Origin: Desulfosporosinus sp. BRH_c37
Lineage (GTDB): Bacteria > Bacillota > Desulfitobacteriia > Desulfitobacteriales > Desulfitobacteriaceae
Direction: 5' to 3'
NCBI GenBank assembly: GCA_001516045.1
Contig: LOEW01000204.1
Location: 1 to 50,187 of the forward strand
Length of the DNA: 50,187 nucleotides
Position 1 is the first letter of the stretch. Each line of letters opens with the position of its first letter. Both the position numbers and the translations under genes were made by a program. Under the pieces are notes generated by a model. That model saw only the letters and a program-made list of their open reading frames with translations. It was not told the origin of the DNA and searched no databases. Below, one piece after another: positions 41,760-49,992 of this stretch.

Positions 41760-42827
41760 ATGTCAAAACCTAATGAATCATCCGTTAAATCCCTAAATCA
41801 TGAGCATGAGCACAAACACGATCATAATCACCAACACAAGGCAACACATGTTCACAATCAACCAGGTGCAGGTCACGAAGACGATCATCATGGACACAAC
41901 CACGGTGCACTCGGGGGACACGTGCATGCTACTGGAACCAAGTTAAAATGGGCCTTTTTGGCTACCTTCTTCATCTTGGCTGTAGAAGTAGTTGGCGGAA
42001 GCTTAGCAAATAGCTTAGCCCTTCTCAGTGATGCCGGACACGTACTGACAGATGTTGCTGCCTTAGGCCTTGCTTGGTTTGCAGCCGTTCAGGCGCAGAA
42101 ATCTCCCACCCTTGATAAAACGTTTGGTTATCATCGCACAGGAATCTTAGCCGCTTTAGCCAATTCTCTTACGTTAATTATTATTGCTTTCGTGATTTTT
42201 TATGAAGCCTTCCACCGGTTTCAAGATCCCCAACCCGTAGAAAGCACAATTATGTATTTAAGTGCTGGTGTTGGCGTGATTGTTAATCTGGCGATTGCCT
42301 TTGGCTTCCGAGGCGGGGAAGATAACCTCAACATCCGTTCCGCCCTTCTGCATGTCTTGGGGGATGCAGCAGCCTCAGCAGGGGTTATCATCGGTGCGGT
42401 GATTATGCAATTTACTCACTGGTATGTGATTGACCCGATCATCTCCGTTTTGATTGCTCTTCTGATCGCATGGAACGCCTGGAAGATTGTCAAAGAAACC
42501 CTTCATATTTTAATGGAAGGGGCCCCAGACGATTTCGAGTATGATCGCTTATTAGCGTTTGTTCGGACATTACCAGGCGCCAAGGATATCCACGATCTTC
42601 ATGTTTGGAGTGTGACACCGGAACGTGTTGCTCTCAGTTGCCATCTAATCGTTGATCCCGAGGGTTCACTTGAGCGAAGCACAGAAGTCATCAAACAGTT
42701 TAAGCAATATATTCTGAAGGAATTTGGTATATCCCACTCGACAATTGAACTAGAAATAGACCAGTGCGGATGTCCTGGGCTTCTTTGCCCCGAGACTCTC
42801 TGGGAAAGTGAAAAAGGCGTGCATTAA
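41760..42827 (+). CDS. CDF-family (CzcD-like) metal efflux protein
   Basis: About 355 residues. A His-rich N-terminus (HEHEHKHDHNHQHK and GHEDDHHGHNHG) precedes six spans and a cytoplasmic domain. The metal-site motifs are SDAGHVLTD in helix II and HVLGDAAAS in helix V. It exports Zn, Cd or Co as a dimer. Start ATG 41760 with GAGGAGGAG; the longer frame starts inside the ribosome site. With the CadC-like gene it forms a cadmium/zinc resistance unit. Confidence 0.9.
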   Translation: MSKPNESSVKSLNHEHEHKHDHNHQHKATHVHNQPGAGHEDDHHGHNHGALGGHVHATGTKLKWAFLATFFILAVEVVGGSLANSLALLSDAGHVLTDVAALGLAWFAAVQAQKSPTLDKTFGYHRTGILAALANSLTLIIIAFVIFYEAFHRFQDPQPVESTIMYLSAGVGVIVNLAIAFGFRGGEDNLNIRSALLHVLGDAAASAGVIIGAVIMQFTHWYVIDPIISVLIALLIAWNAWKIVKETLHILMEGAPDDFEYDRLLAFVRTLPGAKDIHDLHVWSVTPERVALSCHLIVDPEGSLERSTEVIKQFKQYILKEFGISHSTIELEIDQCGCPGLLCPETLWESEKGVH

Positions 42828-42843
42828 GCCAGTGGAGGAGAAA

Positions 42844-43004
42844 ATGAGTAACATTTTAAATATTGGACTCGATGTTGGTTCCACAACGGTCAAACTTGTT
42901 GTGTTAGATCCCTCCTAACCGGCGAGGCACTTCACCCTGAGACCATTCATGCCAACATGGATCTCCTCCGAACTCCTCAGATGACCTTTTTGGAAGCACG
43001 ATAA
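42844..43004 (+). pseudogene. Remnant of a BcrAD/BadF-type ATPase (2-hydroxyacyl-CoA dehydratase activator)
   Basis: GGAGGAG and an ATG at 42844 open MSNILNIGLDVGSTTVKLVVLDPS, the nucleotide-binding start of activase proteins, and then a TAA. Beyond it another frame reads GEALHPETIHANMDLLRTPQ. Most of the gene is gone. A terminator hairpin follows at 43001. Confidence 0.65.
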
Positions 43005-43040
43005 ACCCGAGAAACTAATGCAACAGTTTCTCGGGTTTAT
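43001..43040. terminator. Bidirectional hairpin terminator
   Basis: ATAAACCCGAGAAACT and its complement form a perfect 16-bp stem with an 8-base loop. It separates the plus-strand CDF unit from the minus-strand gene ending at 43060. Confidence 0.85.
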
Positions 43041-43059
43041 TAGCTTTACTTGCCTAATA

Positions 43060-43308
43060 CTATCTAGATTTATCTAGGTAGTTTTTATATGCCGCAAGCA
43101 GGGCTATCTTGTATTCTCTTTCAGCACCTTCTACGATATAATTTCTTCGCGCCACTATTTTAAACAGTTTTTCAGCAGCTTCTTCATTCACTAAGTCGAG
43201 GCTCCTTAAATCTAGAAAAGCCTGTTCAACTCCAATTAACCCCACTAGTACGCCACCAACGATTAGCGTATATACTTTAGGGGCTCTAGGATCACAACAT
43301 TTGCTCAT
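43060..43308 (-). CDS. Conserved small protein of unknown function
   Basis: An 82-residue protein with CCD near the start (MSKCCDPRAPKVYTLIVGG), a beta hairpin VGGVLVGLIGVEQAF and a charged helical C-terminus ending YKIALLAAYKNYL. I do not recognise the family. It is the last of a minus-strand run (lplA, ArsR, this gene). It has a purine-rich ribosome site (AGAGGTG-like region at about 43340) further upstream than usual. The Cys pair may bind metal. Confidence 0.6.
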   Translation of the reverse strand: MSKCCDPRAPKVYTLIVGGVLVGLIGVEQAFLDLRSLDLVNEEAAEKLFKIVARRNYIVEGAEREYKIALLAAYKNYLDKSR

Positions 43309-43371
43309 ATATTCATCTTTCCCACTTCCATTTTATAATATAGAGGTGAAAGAATTGACATTTCTACCCTC

Positions 43372-43704
43372 CTAGCGGTCGGCAAGATGCCTCATCAAAG
43401 CTTCCCCTTCTCGAAATTGTTGGGCAAGAATTTTCTGGACCTTCTCCAGAATAGTTAATACTTCAGGATATTTGATACGGTACATGATTTTTAGGCCCAC
43501 TTTAGTCGATGTAATAATTTGTTGTTTGCGCAAAATACTCAAGTGTTGTGATAAATTTGATTGTTCAACTCCCAGATCCTCAATCAGCTCACAAACACAT
43601 ACTTCCTTGTCGTTCTCCACCAGTCGTTCGAGGATACGTACCCGGGTAGGGTGCGCTAAGGCCTTAAACAAATCACTCTTCATGGATACGATCCGCTCTT
43701 CCAT
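43372..43704 (-). CDS. ArsR-family repressor (CVC sensor motif)
   Basis: A 110-residue ArsR protein: LFKALAHPTRVRILERLVEN, EVCVCELIEDLG with Cys36 and Cys38, HTH VEQSNLSQHLSILRKQQI, wing TKVGLKIMYRI. The ATG at 43704 has GGAGGATTTTT ahead of it; the frame to 43743 is longer but lacks a site. It is similar to the ArsR at 39155. It lies just after the lipoate ligase gene and before the CDS at 43060. Confidence 0.86.
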   Translation of the reverse strand: MEERIVSMKSDLFKALAHPTRVRILERLVENDKEVCVCELIEDLGVEQSNLSQHLSILRKQQIITSTKVGLKIMYRIKYPEVLTILEKVQKILAQQFREGEALMRHLADR

Positions 43705-43772
43705 AAAAATCCTCCAAATCCATATTGTAATATTACTGCCCATGAAGCAACTATTTAGAGGTTTTTATCGGT

Positions 43773-44774
43773 TTATAACTCTGTTTCGCTAAGCCATAGG
43801 ACTACATCTTTGATAATAATCGCTTGATTTTCAGATTGACCCTCGACCTTTATTAAATGCTCAATCATCCTGTCTGATCTAAAAGAGCATCCTTCAAGAC
43901 CCTTCCCTATCTCTCTGATTAGGCCCTCTTCAAGGGCATCCGAAAATACTTGCACAGAATCTATACGACCATTTTTTAAACAAAACCCTAATTCCAGTTC
44001 TCCCCAGCCAAATCGGCGGCTAATGGAAAGGTCAAATTTCGGAGTATTGCCAAACCGCCAATCCCAAGAGGAATACTTTTGAACCAATGATTTGATCTTG
44101 AAGTCATTGCGATCTACTGATATCTCTTGGGCATCTCCCCCGTAAACATCATTAAAACTCTCTTCCATCCCTTCGATCACAGCGGCCAAGGTAACAGTTT
44201 TACAAACTTCCGATAGATTAACCACTCTGGAGCGAACCGAATCAACACCCTTGGAGCTTATTTTTTCACGAGATACCTGCAAGTAACGACTAAGCTTTGT
44301 CAGGTCGCTATCAATCAGGATAGTGCCATGATGCAAAGCACCAGCTTGATTGAAAAAGTAAGCGTTACCTGAAAACTTCTTTTCCCCAATCACCAAGTCG
44401 TTACGCCCCGAAAACTCGGCCTTTATCCCAATTTTTGTTACCGCCTGCAAAATTACGGTCAGTTGTTTCGATAGATCATAATGCTTTTTATTCATAATGA
44501 AGGTAAAATTCAAATTACCTAAATCATGATAAACTGCACCACCTCCGGATAAACGCCGGGCAAGTTTCCCGCCCTCACGTTCCAAATCAAGATGCCGGCA
44601 CTCTTTCCAGGCATTCTGATTTCTGCCGATGACCACCGTGTTGTCATTCTGCCATAAATAAAGTATAACTTCATCTTCGGTTACTTGGTCCAGCAAATGT
44701 TCTTCTATGGCCAAATTCACCCATGGATCATACACTAATGACTTGATGATACGAGTTTGAATTTGTGCAATCAT
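43773..44774 (-). CDS. lplA: Lipoate-protein ligase A
   Basis: A 333-residue ligase that activates lipoate with ATP and attaches it to lysine. The motifs are RRLSGGGAVYHDLGN (73-87) and EKKFSGNAYFF with catalytic Lys133, then HHGTIL. The C-terminal domain (about 250-330) is present. Start is the ATG at 44774, although the ribosome site is weak; ATG 44783 or TTG 44801 are alternatives. It lies between an ArsR gene and small Cys protein near Lpd. Its target here may be the GcvH-like domain at 37.2-38.1 kb. Confidence 0.88.
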   Translation of the reverse strand: MIAQIQTRIIKSLVYDPWVNLAIEEHLLDQVTEDEVILYLWQNDNTVVIGRNQNAWKECRHLDLEREGGKLARRLSGGGAVYHDLGNLNFTFIMNKKHYDLSKQLTVILQAVTKIGIKAEFSGRNDLVIGEKKFSGNAYFFNQAGALHHGTILIDSDLTKLSRYLQVSREKISSKGVDSVRSRVVNLSEVCKTVTLAAVIEGMEESFNDVYGGDAQEISVDRNDFKIKSLVQKYSSWDWRFGNTPKFDLSISRRFGWGELELGFCLKNGRIDSVQVFSDALEEGLIREIGKGLEGCSFRSDRMIEHLIKVEGQSENQAIIIKDVVLWLSETEL

Positions 44775-44908
44775 ACTACACATTCTCTTTTCTTTCTTCA
44801 ATTTTTATAAATTTACGAACATAACCTTTGATTCATTAATTGATAACAACAATGTTTCTGTAGGCTGTTCCTGCGGCACGGGTTGCTGTGATGTTCCGAA
44901 TGGACAAT

Positions 44909-45145
44909 TTACATCCGTAGACCATTATTGATACTAATTTTCATTTTTCGCTTTCCTAATTCTTGTTCTACCAAAAGAAGGTGTTGTATAGGGGGCAGGG
45001 GGTCACCATCCTCTACGATTCTTTCAATGAAATATAGGCAGTCGCATTTCTCCTCTTGTGAATTGCTCAGGGTTTTGTACTTAAAACAGCTTATGTGGTC
45101 GTTGCTGTCTTCAATACCCAAACCGCAGTTACGACATGTTTTCAT
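44909..45145 (-). CDS. Small Cys-rich protein, possible zinc ribbon
   Basis: A 78-residue protein: MKTCRNCGLG (a CX2C pair) and later EEKCDCLYFIERI, with another Cys in HISCFKYK. Four to five Cys suggest a zinc or iron site. The C-terminal half is helical. Start ATG 45145 with AGGAGG 10 bases upstream. It lies between lplA and lpd on the same strand. I do not recognise the family. Confidence 0.6.
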   Translation of the reverse strand: MKTCRNCGLGIEDSNDHISCFKYKTLSNSQEEKCDCLYFIERIVEDGDPLPPIQHLLLVEQELGKRKMKISINNGLRM

Positions 45146-45217
45146 GTTCACACACCCTCCTAGTATTTTCCTACCTCAGTCATCATCTCTCTTTTACCTC
45201 TCCCTATCATAAATATG

Positions 45218-46621
45218 CTATTTATGAATCGCCCTGCCAATCGCATCCCCACACGCTTCCATCACAGCTTCGGCTAAGGCTGGATGAGGATGGATCATAT
45301 CCGCCAAGATTTCTGCTTTGACCCCCAGACTGACTGCCAACGTGATTTCTGAAAGCAACTCTGAGGCATGAGGTCCCAGGATCCGAGCTCCTAAAATAAC
45401 CCCAGTACTCTCCTCCGTTATAACCTTAACAAAGCCTTCCCGCTCTCAATGGCATAAGGCCCTGCCGTTGTTTCGAAAATCAAAGCGTCCGACTTTGACA
45501 GCAATGCCTTTTTCCTTCGCTTGATCTTCACTCAAACCCACTGAAGCCACTTCAGGATTGGTGTAAACGCAAGAGGGTACAACCCTATAGTTTAGCCTGC
45601 TTTGGATGCCCATGGCATTTTCGGCCGCTACACGCCCTTCGGCAAAAGCCAGATGCGCCAGAAGACTGCCACCGATCACGTCTCCGGCAGCATAAACTCC
45701 GGCTACGTTGGTTTCCATACGGTTATTGACCACGATGGAACCTTTCGTCACCTCAATGCCCAGAGCACGGATGTCAGGAGATAGCCCCGCTAATTTTCTT
45801 CCCACTGCGACTAATACCTTTTCTGTGTGCAGGACCATTTCTTTTCCTTCTTCATTAACCACTAAGGTTTCCAGTCCATTTTCGGACTTAGAAATCTCTC
45901 GAACCTTTGAACTGAGCGCGAATTTGATTCCTTGCCTCTTCATGATTTTTAAGAGTTCCAACGTTATTTCCTGGTCCTCATTGGGAATGATCCTCTCTTG
46001 AACTTCCACCACAGTAACCTTGGAACCCAGTGAATTATAGAGAGTAGCAAATTCCATACCTATGGCCCCAGCTCCTATGATAGTGATACTTTCAGGGATC
46101 TCCGTTAGTTCCAGCGCCTCATCACTCGTGATAACGCCTTCTAACATAACACCTGGTATCTCTGGAATTAAGGGCTCCGAACCCGTAGTAATAATCAAAC
46201 GATTGCAGTTGACCACAAGGTCTCTGTCTGCGGTTTTAACGATCACCCTTTGCGAGGATTCAATCCACCCCTTTCCCCGCAAGACTTCAACCCCATTTTT
46301 TGCCAGCAGATGCTCTACACCCATCCTGAGACTTTTTACCACTCGGTCCTTTCTGGCCTTGCCAACGCTAGCATCGACGGATGAAACCATTGCTGTTATG
46401 CCCAATTCTTTAGACTTATTAAGCATGGATAAGACTTCCGATGTTTTAAGTAATGCTTTAGTTGGAATACATCCCCTATTGAGACAGGTTCCTCCCACAT
46501 CTCTATCCTCAATGAGTGTCACTTTTGCACCAAGCTGAGCAGCACGTATAGCTGCTACATATCCAGATGGGCCACCGCCAAGGATACCGATTCCTATGGA
46601 GAGTTCCTTGCTGTTGATCAC
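45218..46621 (-). CDS. lpd: Dihydrolipoamide dehydrogenase with an internal TGA
   Basis: A 467-residue E3-type flavoprotein that reoxidises dihydrolipoyl groups with NAD+. The FAD motif GGGPSGYVAA, redox pair C46-LNRG-C51, NAD motif IGAGAIGMEFA and the C-terminal HPHPALAE (His446, Glu451) are all present. The frame is interrupted by one TGA at codon 392 (45446-45448) inside FRNNGRALCH/EREGFVKV, where relatives usually have Gly. All else is open to the TAG at 45218. Either the gene is inactivated or the codon is read through. GTG start at 46621 with GAGGGGG. Its promoter duplicates that of the HdrA/DGC operon. Confidence 0.82.
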
Positions 46622-46641
46622 CGAAACGCCCCCTCTTATTA

Positions 46642-46690
46642 TATAATTATCATATAGTAATATTATACTACGGCTCTGTTTTCTTTGCAC
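46642..46690 (-). promoter_or_regulatory. Promoter and AT-rich dyad of lpd
   Basis: GTGCAA (46685-46690), 17 bases, TATAAT (46662-46667), and TATAAT/ATTATA arms 14 bases apart (46642-46667). It is nearly identical to 38961-39009. Confidence 0.6.
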
Positions 46691-46765
46691 TAATATTATT
46701 TCATAGTTGTCTCGACGACATTGATATCCTCTATTCTATTAAGTAAGAACACGCATACCTTAAAA

Positions 46766-46890
46766 AGAAAATAAGAGAGACATCTGTACCTTTTGTACAA
46801 ATGCCTCTTGTTTCTTCCTGATCGAATCAGACCACTGTCTCGCTCTCCTGCATTAGCCGATGATTGTCGTTCAACTCATAGAGTGTGAAA
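46766..46890 (-). pseudogene. Remnant of an arsR gene end and its terminator
   Basis: CTCCTGCATTAGCCGATG and the preceding TTTTGTACAAATGCCTC match the end of the ArsR gene at 39155 and its terminator. Only the distal end is left. It sits at the same distance from the lpd promoter as the ArsR gene does from the HdrA/DGC promoter. Confidence 0.65.
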
Positions 46891-46984
46891 CAGGTACTGG
46901 TCTACATGATACCAGACGTGTATGACTTGGCGCGGCAGTTGAGGAATTATACTTGGGTGTAACTAAAGAAGAGTAGGGACTTGT

Positions 46985-47311
46985 CTAATGACGTGGTGCC
47001 CACAGCATTATTGACACACCAACTAAACAAATAGCCGTTCCTATCCAATCGTACACATCAGGTGCCTTCTTATCAATTCCCCAACCCCATAAGACTGCCA
47101 GAAAAATGAAAACTCCTCCATATGCTGCATAAACTCTGCCAAAGTTCGGGAACTTTTGCAAGGTGGGTATGACGCCGTAAAGAATGAGGATTAGTCCTCC
47201 TATAATCCCATACCAAAATGGCTTTGCTTCCCTGAGCCATAGCCATACTAAGTAACCTCCCCCTATTTCGGCTAAACCAGCTAGAATGAAAAGTGTAATT
47301 GCATTAAACAT
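46985..47311 (-). CDS. YnfA/UPF0060-family membrane protein
   Basis: A 108-residue protein with four predicted spans: [43 protein letters not shown] and [19 protein letters not shown]0060/YnfA proteins resemble small multidrug-resistance exporters but their role is unresolved. It starts two bases after the metallochaperone gene's stop, so the pair may act together. Confidence 0.85.
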   Translation of the reverse strand: MFNAITLFILAGLAEIGGGYLVWLWLREAKPFWYGIIGGLILILYGVIPTLQKFPNFGRVYAAYGGVFIFLAVLWGWGIDKKAPDVYDWIGTAICLVGVSIMLWAPRH

Positions 47312-47313
47312 GA

Positions 47314-47784
47314 TTAGCTCTCCTTAGCAATTGACTCCAAGAGGTGTTTTAGGTTACCGATACAACAAGAACCTTCTGGATTATTGACCTCACAACCACA
47401 ACGACCAGCTTTTGTATGTGCGGTTATCTCCTCTAAAGCGGTAGTTCTACCCGTTTCCTCTAATTCTTGTACCACTCTTTTCTTAGTCCATCCGAAACAG
47501 TAACAGACGGGGCAGTCTTCGTCTTCGCTTTTTGTGTACACTTCCACTTTTATGTCCTTCGTTTCAAATACGTCTTGATTATCGCTAAAATAAACTACGG
47601 AACAGGCTTTGTTGTTACACATTTTGTAAGAAGCTGAAGGTTCCAGTTTAGCTAATGCACTTGGCAATAACAGGCTTTTCAAAGTAATTATTTTCATCGC
47701 TCTGCCCTTATCGCCGCACTCCGGGCAACTAAACCCTAAGTCAAATTTTATTGGTTCGATTTGAATAGCACAACAGTCCTCCAC
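47314..47784 (-). CDS. CopZ-like iron-sulfur/zinc metallochaperone
   Basis: A 156-residue Cys-rich protein: [10 protein letters not shown] (zinc ribbon), [26 protein letters not shown] and [18 protein letters not shown]. This arrangement matches the putative FeS-binding metallochaperones related to the N-terminal half of Archaeoglobus CopZ, which binds Cu together with a [2Fe-2S] cluster and zinc. It is probably a cytoplasmic metal carrier. It is upstream of YnfA in a two-gene unit. Confidence 0.82.
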   Translation of the reverse strand: MEDCCAIQIEPIKFDLGFSCPECGDKGRAMKIITLKSLLLPSALAKLEPSASYKMCNNKACSVVYFSDNQDVFETKDIKVEVYTKSEDEDCPVCYCFGWTKKRVVQELEETGRTTALEEITAHTKAGRCGCEVNNPEGSCCIGNLKHLLESIAKES

Positions 47785-47914
47785 TTTTTCACCATCTTTC
47801 CAATGATTGTGTTTATTATATCACACCTTCAGGCTTTAAAATCCTTGCTGAACACCAAAGAAAATTAGTCTAATTCCGAACATAGCAAAAGCTACAACTA
47901 ATTCTCAACCAAAC

Positions 47915-48931
47915 TTATATATTTATAATGAACCTCTTTACCATCGGCAGATAGATATATCCGTTAATATTGTTTTCAAACAGGTCATGGGAGGATTCTG
48001 CTATCATAATATCCTTGTTTAACGATTCCCTGCAAAATTCCTGTAAAGGCTTTGGCACACACAAACCCAATTTATGGATGTCCATATCCTTGCAAGCCTT
48101 TAACACTTGCAGATAGTCTTTTGCCTCATGGGGCAGGATGCTTCCGCAGAGCAGACGGATGTCCGCCTCCCTAAATATCGTGGGTGGTTCTTTGATTTCC
48201 CCGCAGTCGTAGATAATAAAATTGTAGTCCTTATCCAGCTCATTGGTAAAGTAGCAGTCGATACCGCCGACAGGATAGGCTTCTCCGTCTTTTTCCGCAT
48301 CATAGATATTTACGATCCAGTTCAAATGCCGGTTGGTGTTGGTCTCCACATAGCAGGCGGAGGCCCCACGCGCAATGAGCCAGGCCGCCAGGTTAAAGGC
48401 GGTGACGGTAACGCCGCTGCGCCTCTGTGTGCCGGCAATGGCTATCTTTACATTTCGGCTGTTCCACTTGTATTTGACTATCTCTTTCGGACTCGGGGCT
48501 TCTTCAAAGGCAGTATCCTGCTTAAAGTTTTCCGGTGGCCGCTTATACCTTTGCATACCGTCCTCCAAGAGACAATCGGCAAGCTCATCCCTAATACCGT
48601 CCATGCTGTCGGCGGTCACAATATCCGTTACGCCGATATCCACCAGCCTGCCGATATAGGCGTCTGCATTTGCTTTATCCGACAGGATGGAGATGATTCT
48701 CACATTGAGCATCATCTGCATGGATTGGAGGGCAACGATGAAATCGTCAAGCTGTTCCTCTATACAGGAAACATCCACAAGGAAATACTTGCAGCCTATA
48801 TAATTCCTGATGTCCTTTGCGGCAAAAAGCTTCAGGGAAAACCTGCCGATGAGCTTCTTTATTACAAGCTCCTGCCCTTCCATAAAGTCGGTCAGTCCGC
48901 TTTTTCCATTACTCGAAAGATACAGCAGCAA
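47915..48931 (-). CDS. ParA/CpaE-like ATPase of a conjugative element
   Basis: A 338-residue protein: an N-terminal receiver-like domain (about 1-130) and a P-loop-type ATPase (IAIAGTQRRSGVTVTAFNLA). The usual lysines of a deviant Walker A box are missing (GTQRRSGVT instead of KGGxGKT), so ATP binding may be altered. It starts with a TTG after GGAGGTG and overlaps the small membrane gene by 23 bases. Base composition is richer in G+C than its neighbours. Proteins of this shape are frequent in clostridial integrative elements. Confidence 0.7.
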   Translation of the reverse strand: MLLYLSSNGKSGLTDFMEGQELVIKKLIGRFSLKLFAAKDIRNYIGCKYFLVDVSCIEEQLDDFIVALQSMQMMLNVRIISILSDKANADAYIGRLVDIGVTDIVTADSMDGIRDELADCLLEDGMQRYKRPPENFKQDTAFEEAPSPKEIVKYKWNSRNVKIAIAGTQRRSGVTVTAFNLAAWLIARGASACYVETNTNRHLNWIVNIYDAEKDGEAYPVGGIDCYFTNELDKDYNFIIYDCGEIKEPPTIFREADIRLLCGSILPHEAKDYLQVLKACKDMDIHKLGLCVPKPLQEFCRESLNKDIMIAESSHDLFENNINGYIYLPMVKRFIINI

Positions 48932-49058
48932 CGCTCACACCTCCGTCATAGGGCTTGTTATCCTGCTTTTTGAGATTGGTGGTAAAAAGCAGGATAATCC
49001 CGATCACCACAATCAGCACATAGATAAACAGTTCAATCAGTTTTTTGCGGTTATTCAT
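48909..49058 (-). CDS. 49-residue single-span membrane protein
   Basis: ATG 49058 with GGAGGTAGAAC; a basic start (MNNRKKL) and one helix (IELFIYVLIVVIGIILLF). The end overlaps the TTG start of the ATPase, so the two are coupled. It may anchor the ATPase or be part of the transfer apparatus. Confidence 0.65.
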   Translation of the reverse strand: MNNRKKLIELFIYVLIVVIGIILLFTTNLKKQDNKPYDGGVSVAAVSFE

Positions 49059-49102
49059 GTTCTACCTCCGCTATATAATGCTCACTCAAAATAAAGGACT
49101 TT

Positions 49103-49921
49103 TTATTGTGATATAATCCAGAATGGACCGCCCGCTTCGGCGCTTTTATGGGCTTCGTTCAGTATGATAGATAAGTCCCACTCCTGTTCGCTGCGCTTTT
49201 TGCTGGCCGGGTCCGCCACCAGGATTTTTCCCCCGGCGGTCACGCCCCTGAGTACGATGAAATGCCCGCTGGACGTAAAATGCCCCTTTCCCATCAGTGC
49301 GACCACCAGCTTGCCGGAAGACAGCGCGTCAACAATTTTTTGCGGTTCCTTCGCTAGGCAGCCTTCTACCTGCAAGCCAAAGGCTTTCGCTGCGCCCGGA
49401 ATAAGGGAATGATAGGAACCGCCGCCGGGAGCCCAATACCCGTTATCATAAGACCATTCTGCCATTTCCACCGGGTCAACCGTTTTATCCGTCAGGCTGG
49501 ATACTACCATAGCCATTGCGGTGGGACCGCAGCCATACCCGCCGATGTTGTCTGTCCCGTAAGGCATGTCTTTATATCGTTCATCTCCTTGGTTGTAGTA
49601 GACCACCGGCGTGGCTCCATCGGTGAAGATCACGCCCTCATAGGATGTTATGCCGCTTTCATAATTCGTTGCCGCAAGGTACTGGTACATCCCGTAGTCG
49701 TTTTGCAGCCGCTCTACCTCAGTAATGGCCCGGCTATCGAAAAACTCACCCAAAGATTCCAGCGGGTGGGTAAGGATATAAACGAAGGCCGTCAGGATGA
49801 GAACGACACACAGCAAGGGTGTAAGAATAATCATCAGCAACCTTTTTCTTGCTTCCTCATCGGAGGCAAGCTTTAAGGCCGCCTGGGCAAGAAGCTTTGC
49901 CGTTGCCGGATCAATTGCCAT
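49103..49921 (-). CDS. C39-like peptidase, membrane-anchored
   Basis: A 272-residue protein: an Ala-rich start, one helix (about 28-50), and a C39-type cysteine peptidase domain. The catalytic Cys131 is in GGYGCGPTAMAMV and the His in SSGHFIVLRGV; DPASKK supplies the third residue. Such proteins sit in the transfer region of Tn1549-like elements and cut peptidoglycan or process peptides. Start ATG 49921. It is upstream of the small membrane gene. Confidence 0.78.
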   Translation of the reverse strand: MAIDPATAKLLAQAALKLASDEEARKRLLMIILTPLLCVVLILTAFVYILTHPLESLGEFFDSRAITEVERLQNDYGMYQYLAATNYESGITSYEGVIFTDGATPVVYYNQGDERYKDMPYGTDNIGGYGCGPTAMAMVVSSLTDKTVDPVEMAEWSYDNGYWAPGGGSYHSLIPGAAKAFGLQVEGCLAKEPQKIVDALSSGKLVVALMGKGHFTSSGHFIVLRGVTAGGKILVADPASKKRSEQEWDLSIILNEAHKSAEAGGPFWIISQ

Positions 49922-49943
49922 AAAATCAAATCACCTCCATTTA

Positions 49944-49971
49944 AAAGGCGCTCCTACTGAGGAGCGCCTTT
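49944..49971 (-). terminator. Hairpin between the SLOG gene and the peptidase gene
   Basis: A perfect 12-bp stem (AAAGGCGCTCCT and complement) with an ACTG loop, about 20 bases past the SLOG stop. Confidence 0.7.
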
Positions 49972-49992
49972 ACGGTTCATTGGGCTGTGTCG

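Noticed and set aside
41733..41760. Longer N-terminus for the CDF exporter
   Set aside because: The extra codons overlap the GAGGAGGAG ribosome site that serves the ATG at 41760.
46062..46538. Plus-strand ORF of 158 aa opposite lpd
   Set aside because: Shadow of the FAD/NAD domains; no start site and low-complexity Ser/Thr composition.
48107..48973. Plus-strand ORF of 288 aa opposite the ATPase gene
   Set aside because: Long by chance in G+C-richer DNA; the minus-strand frame has coupling, ribosome site and domain features, this one has none.
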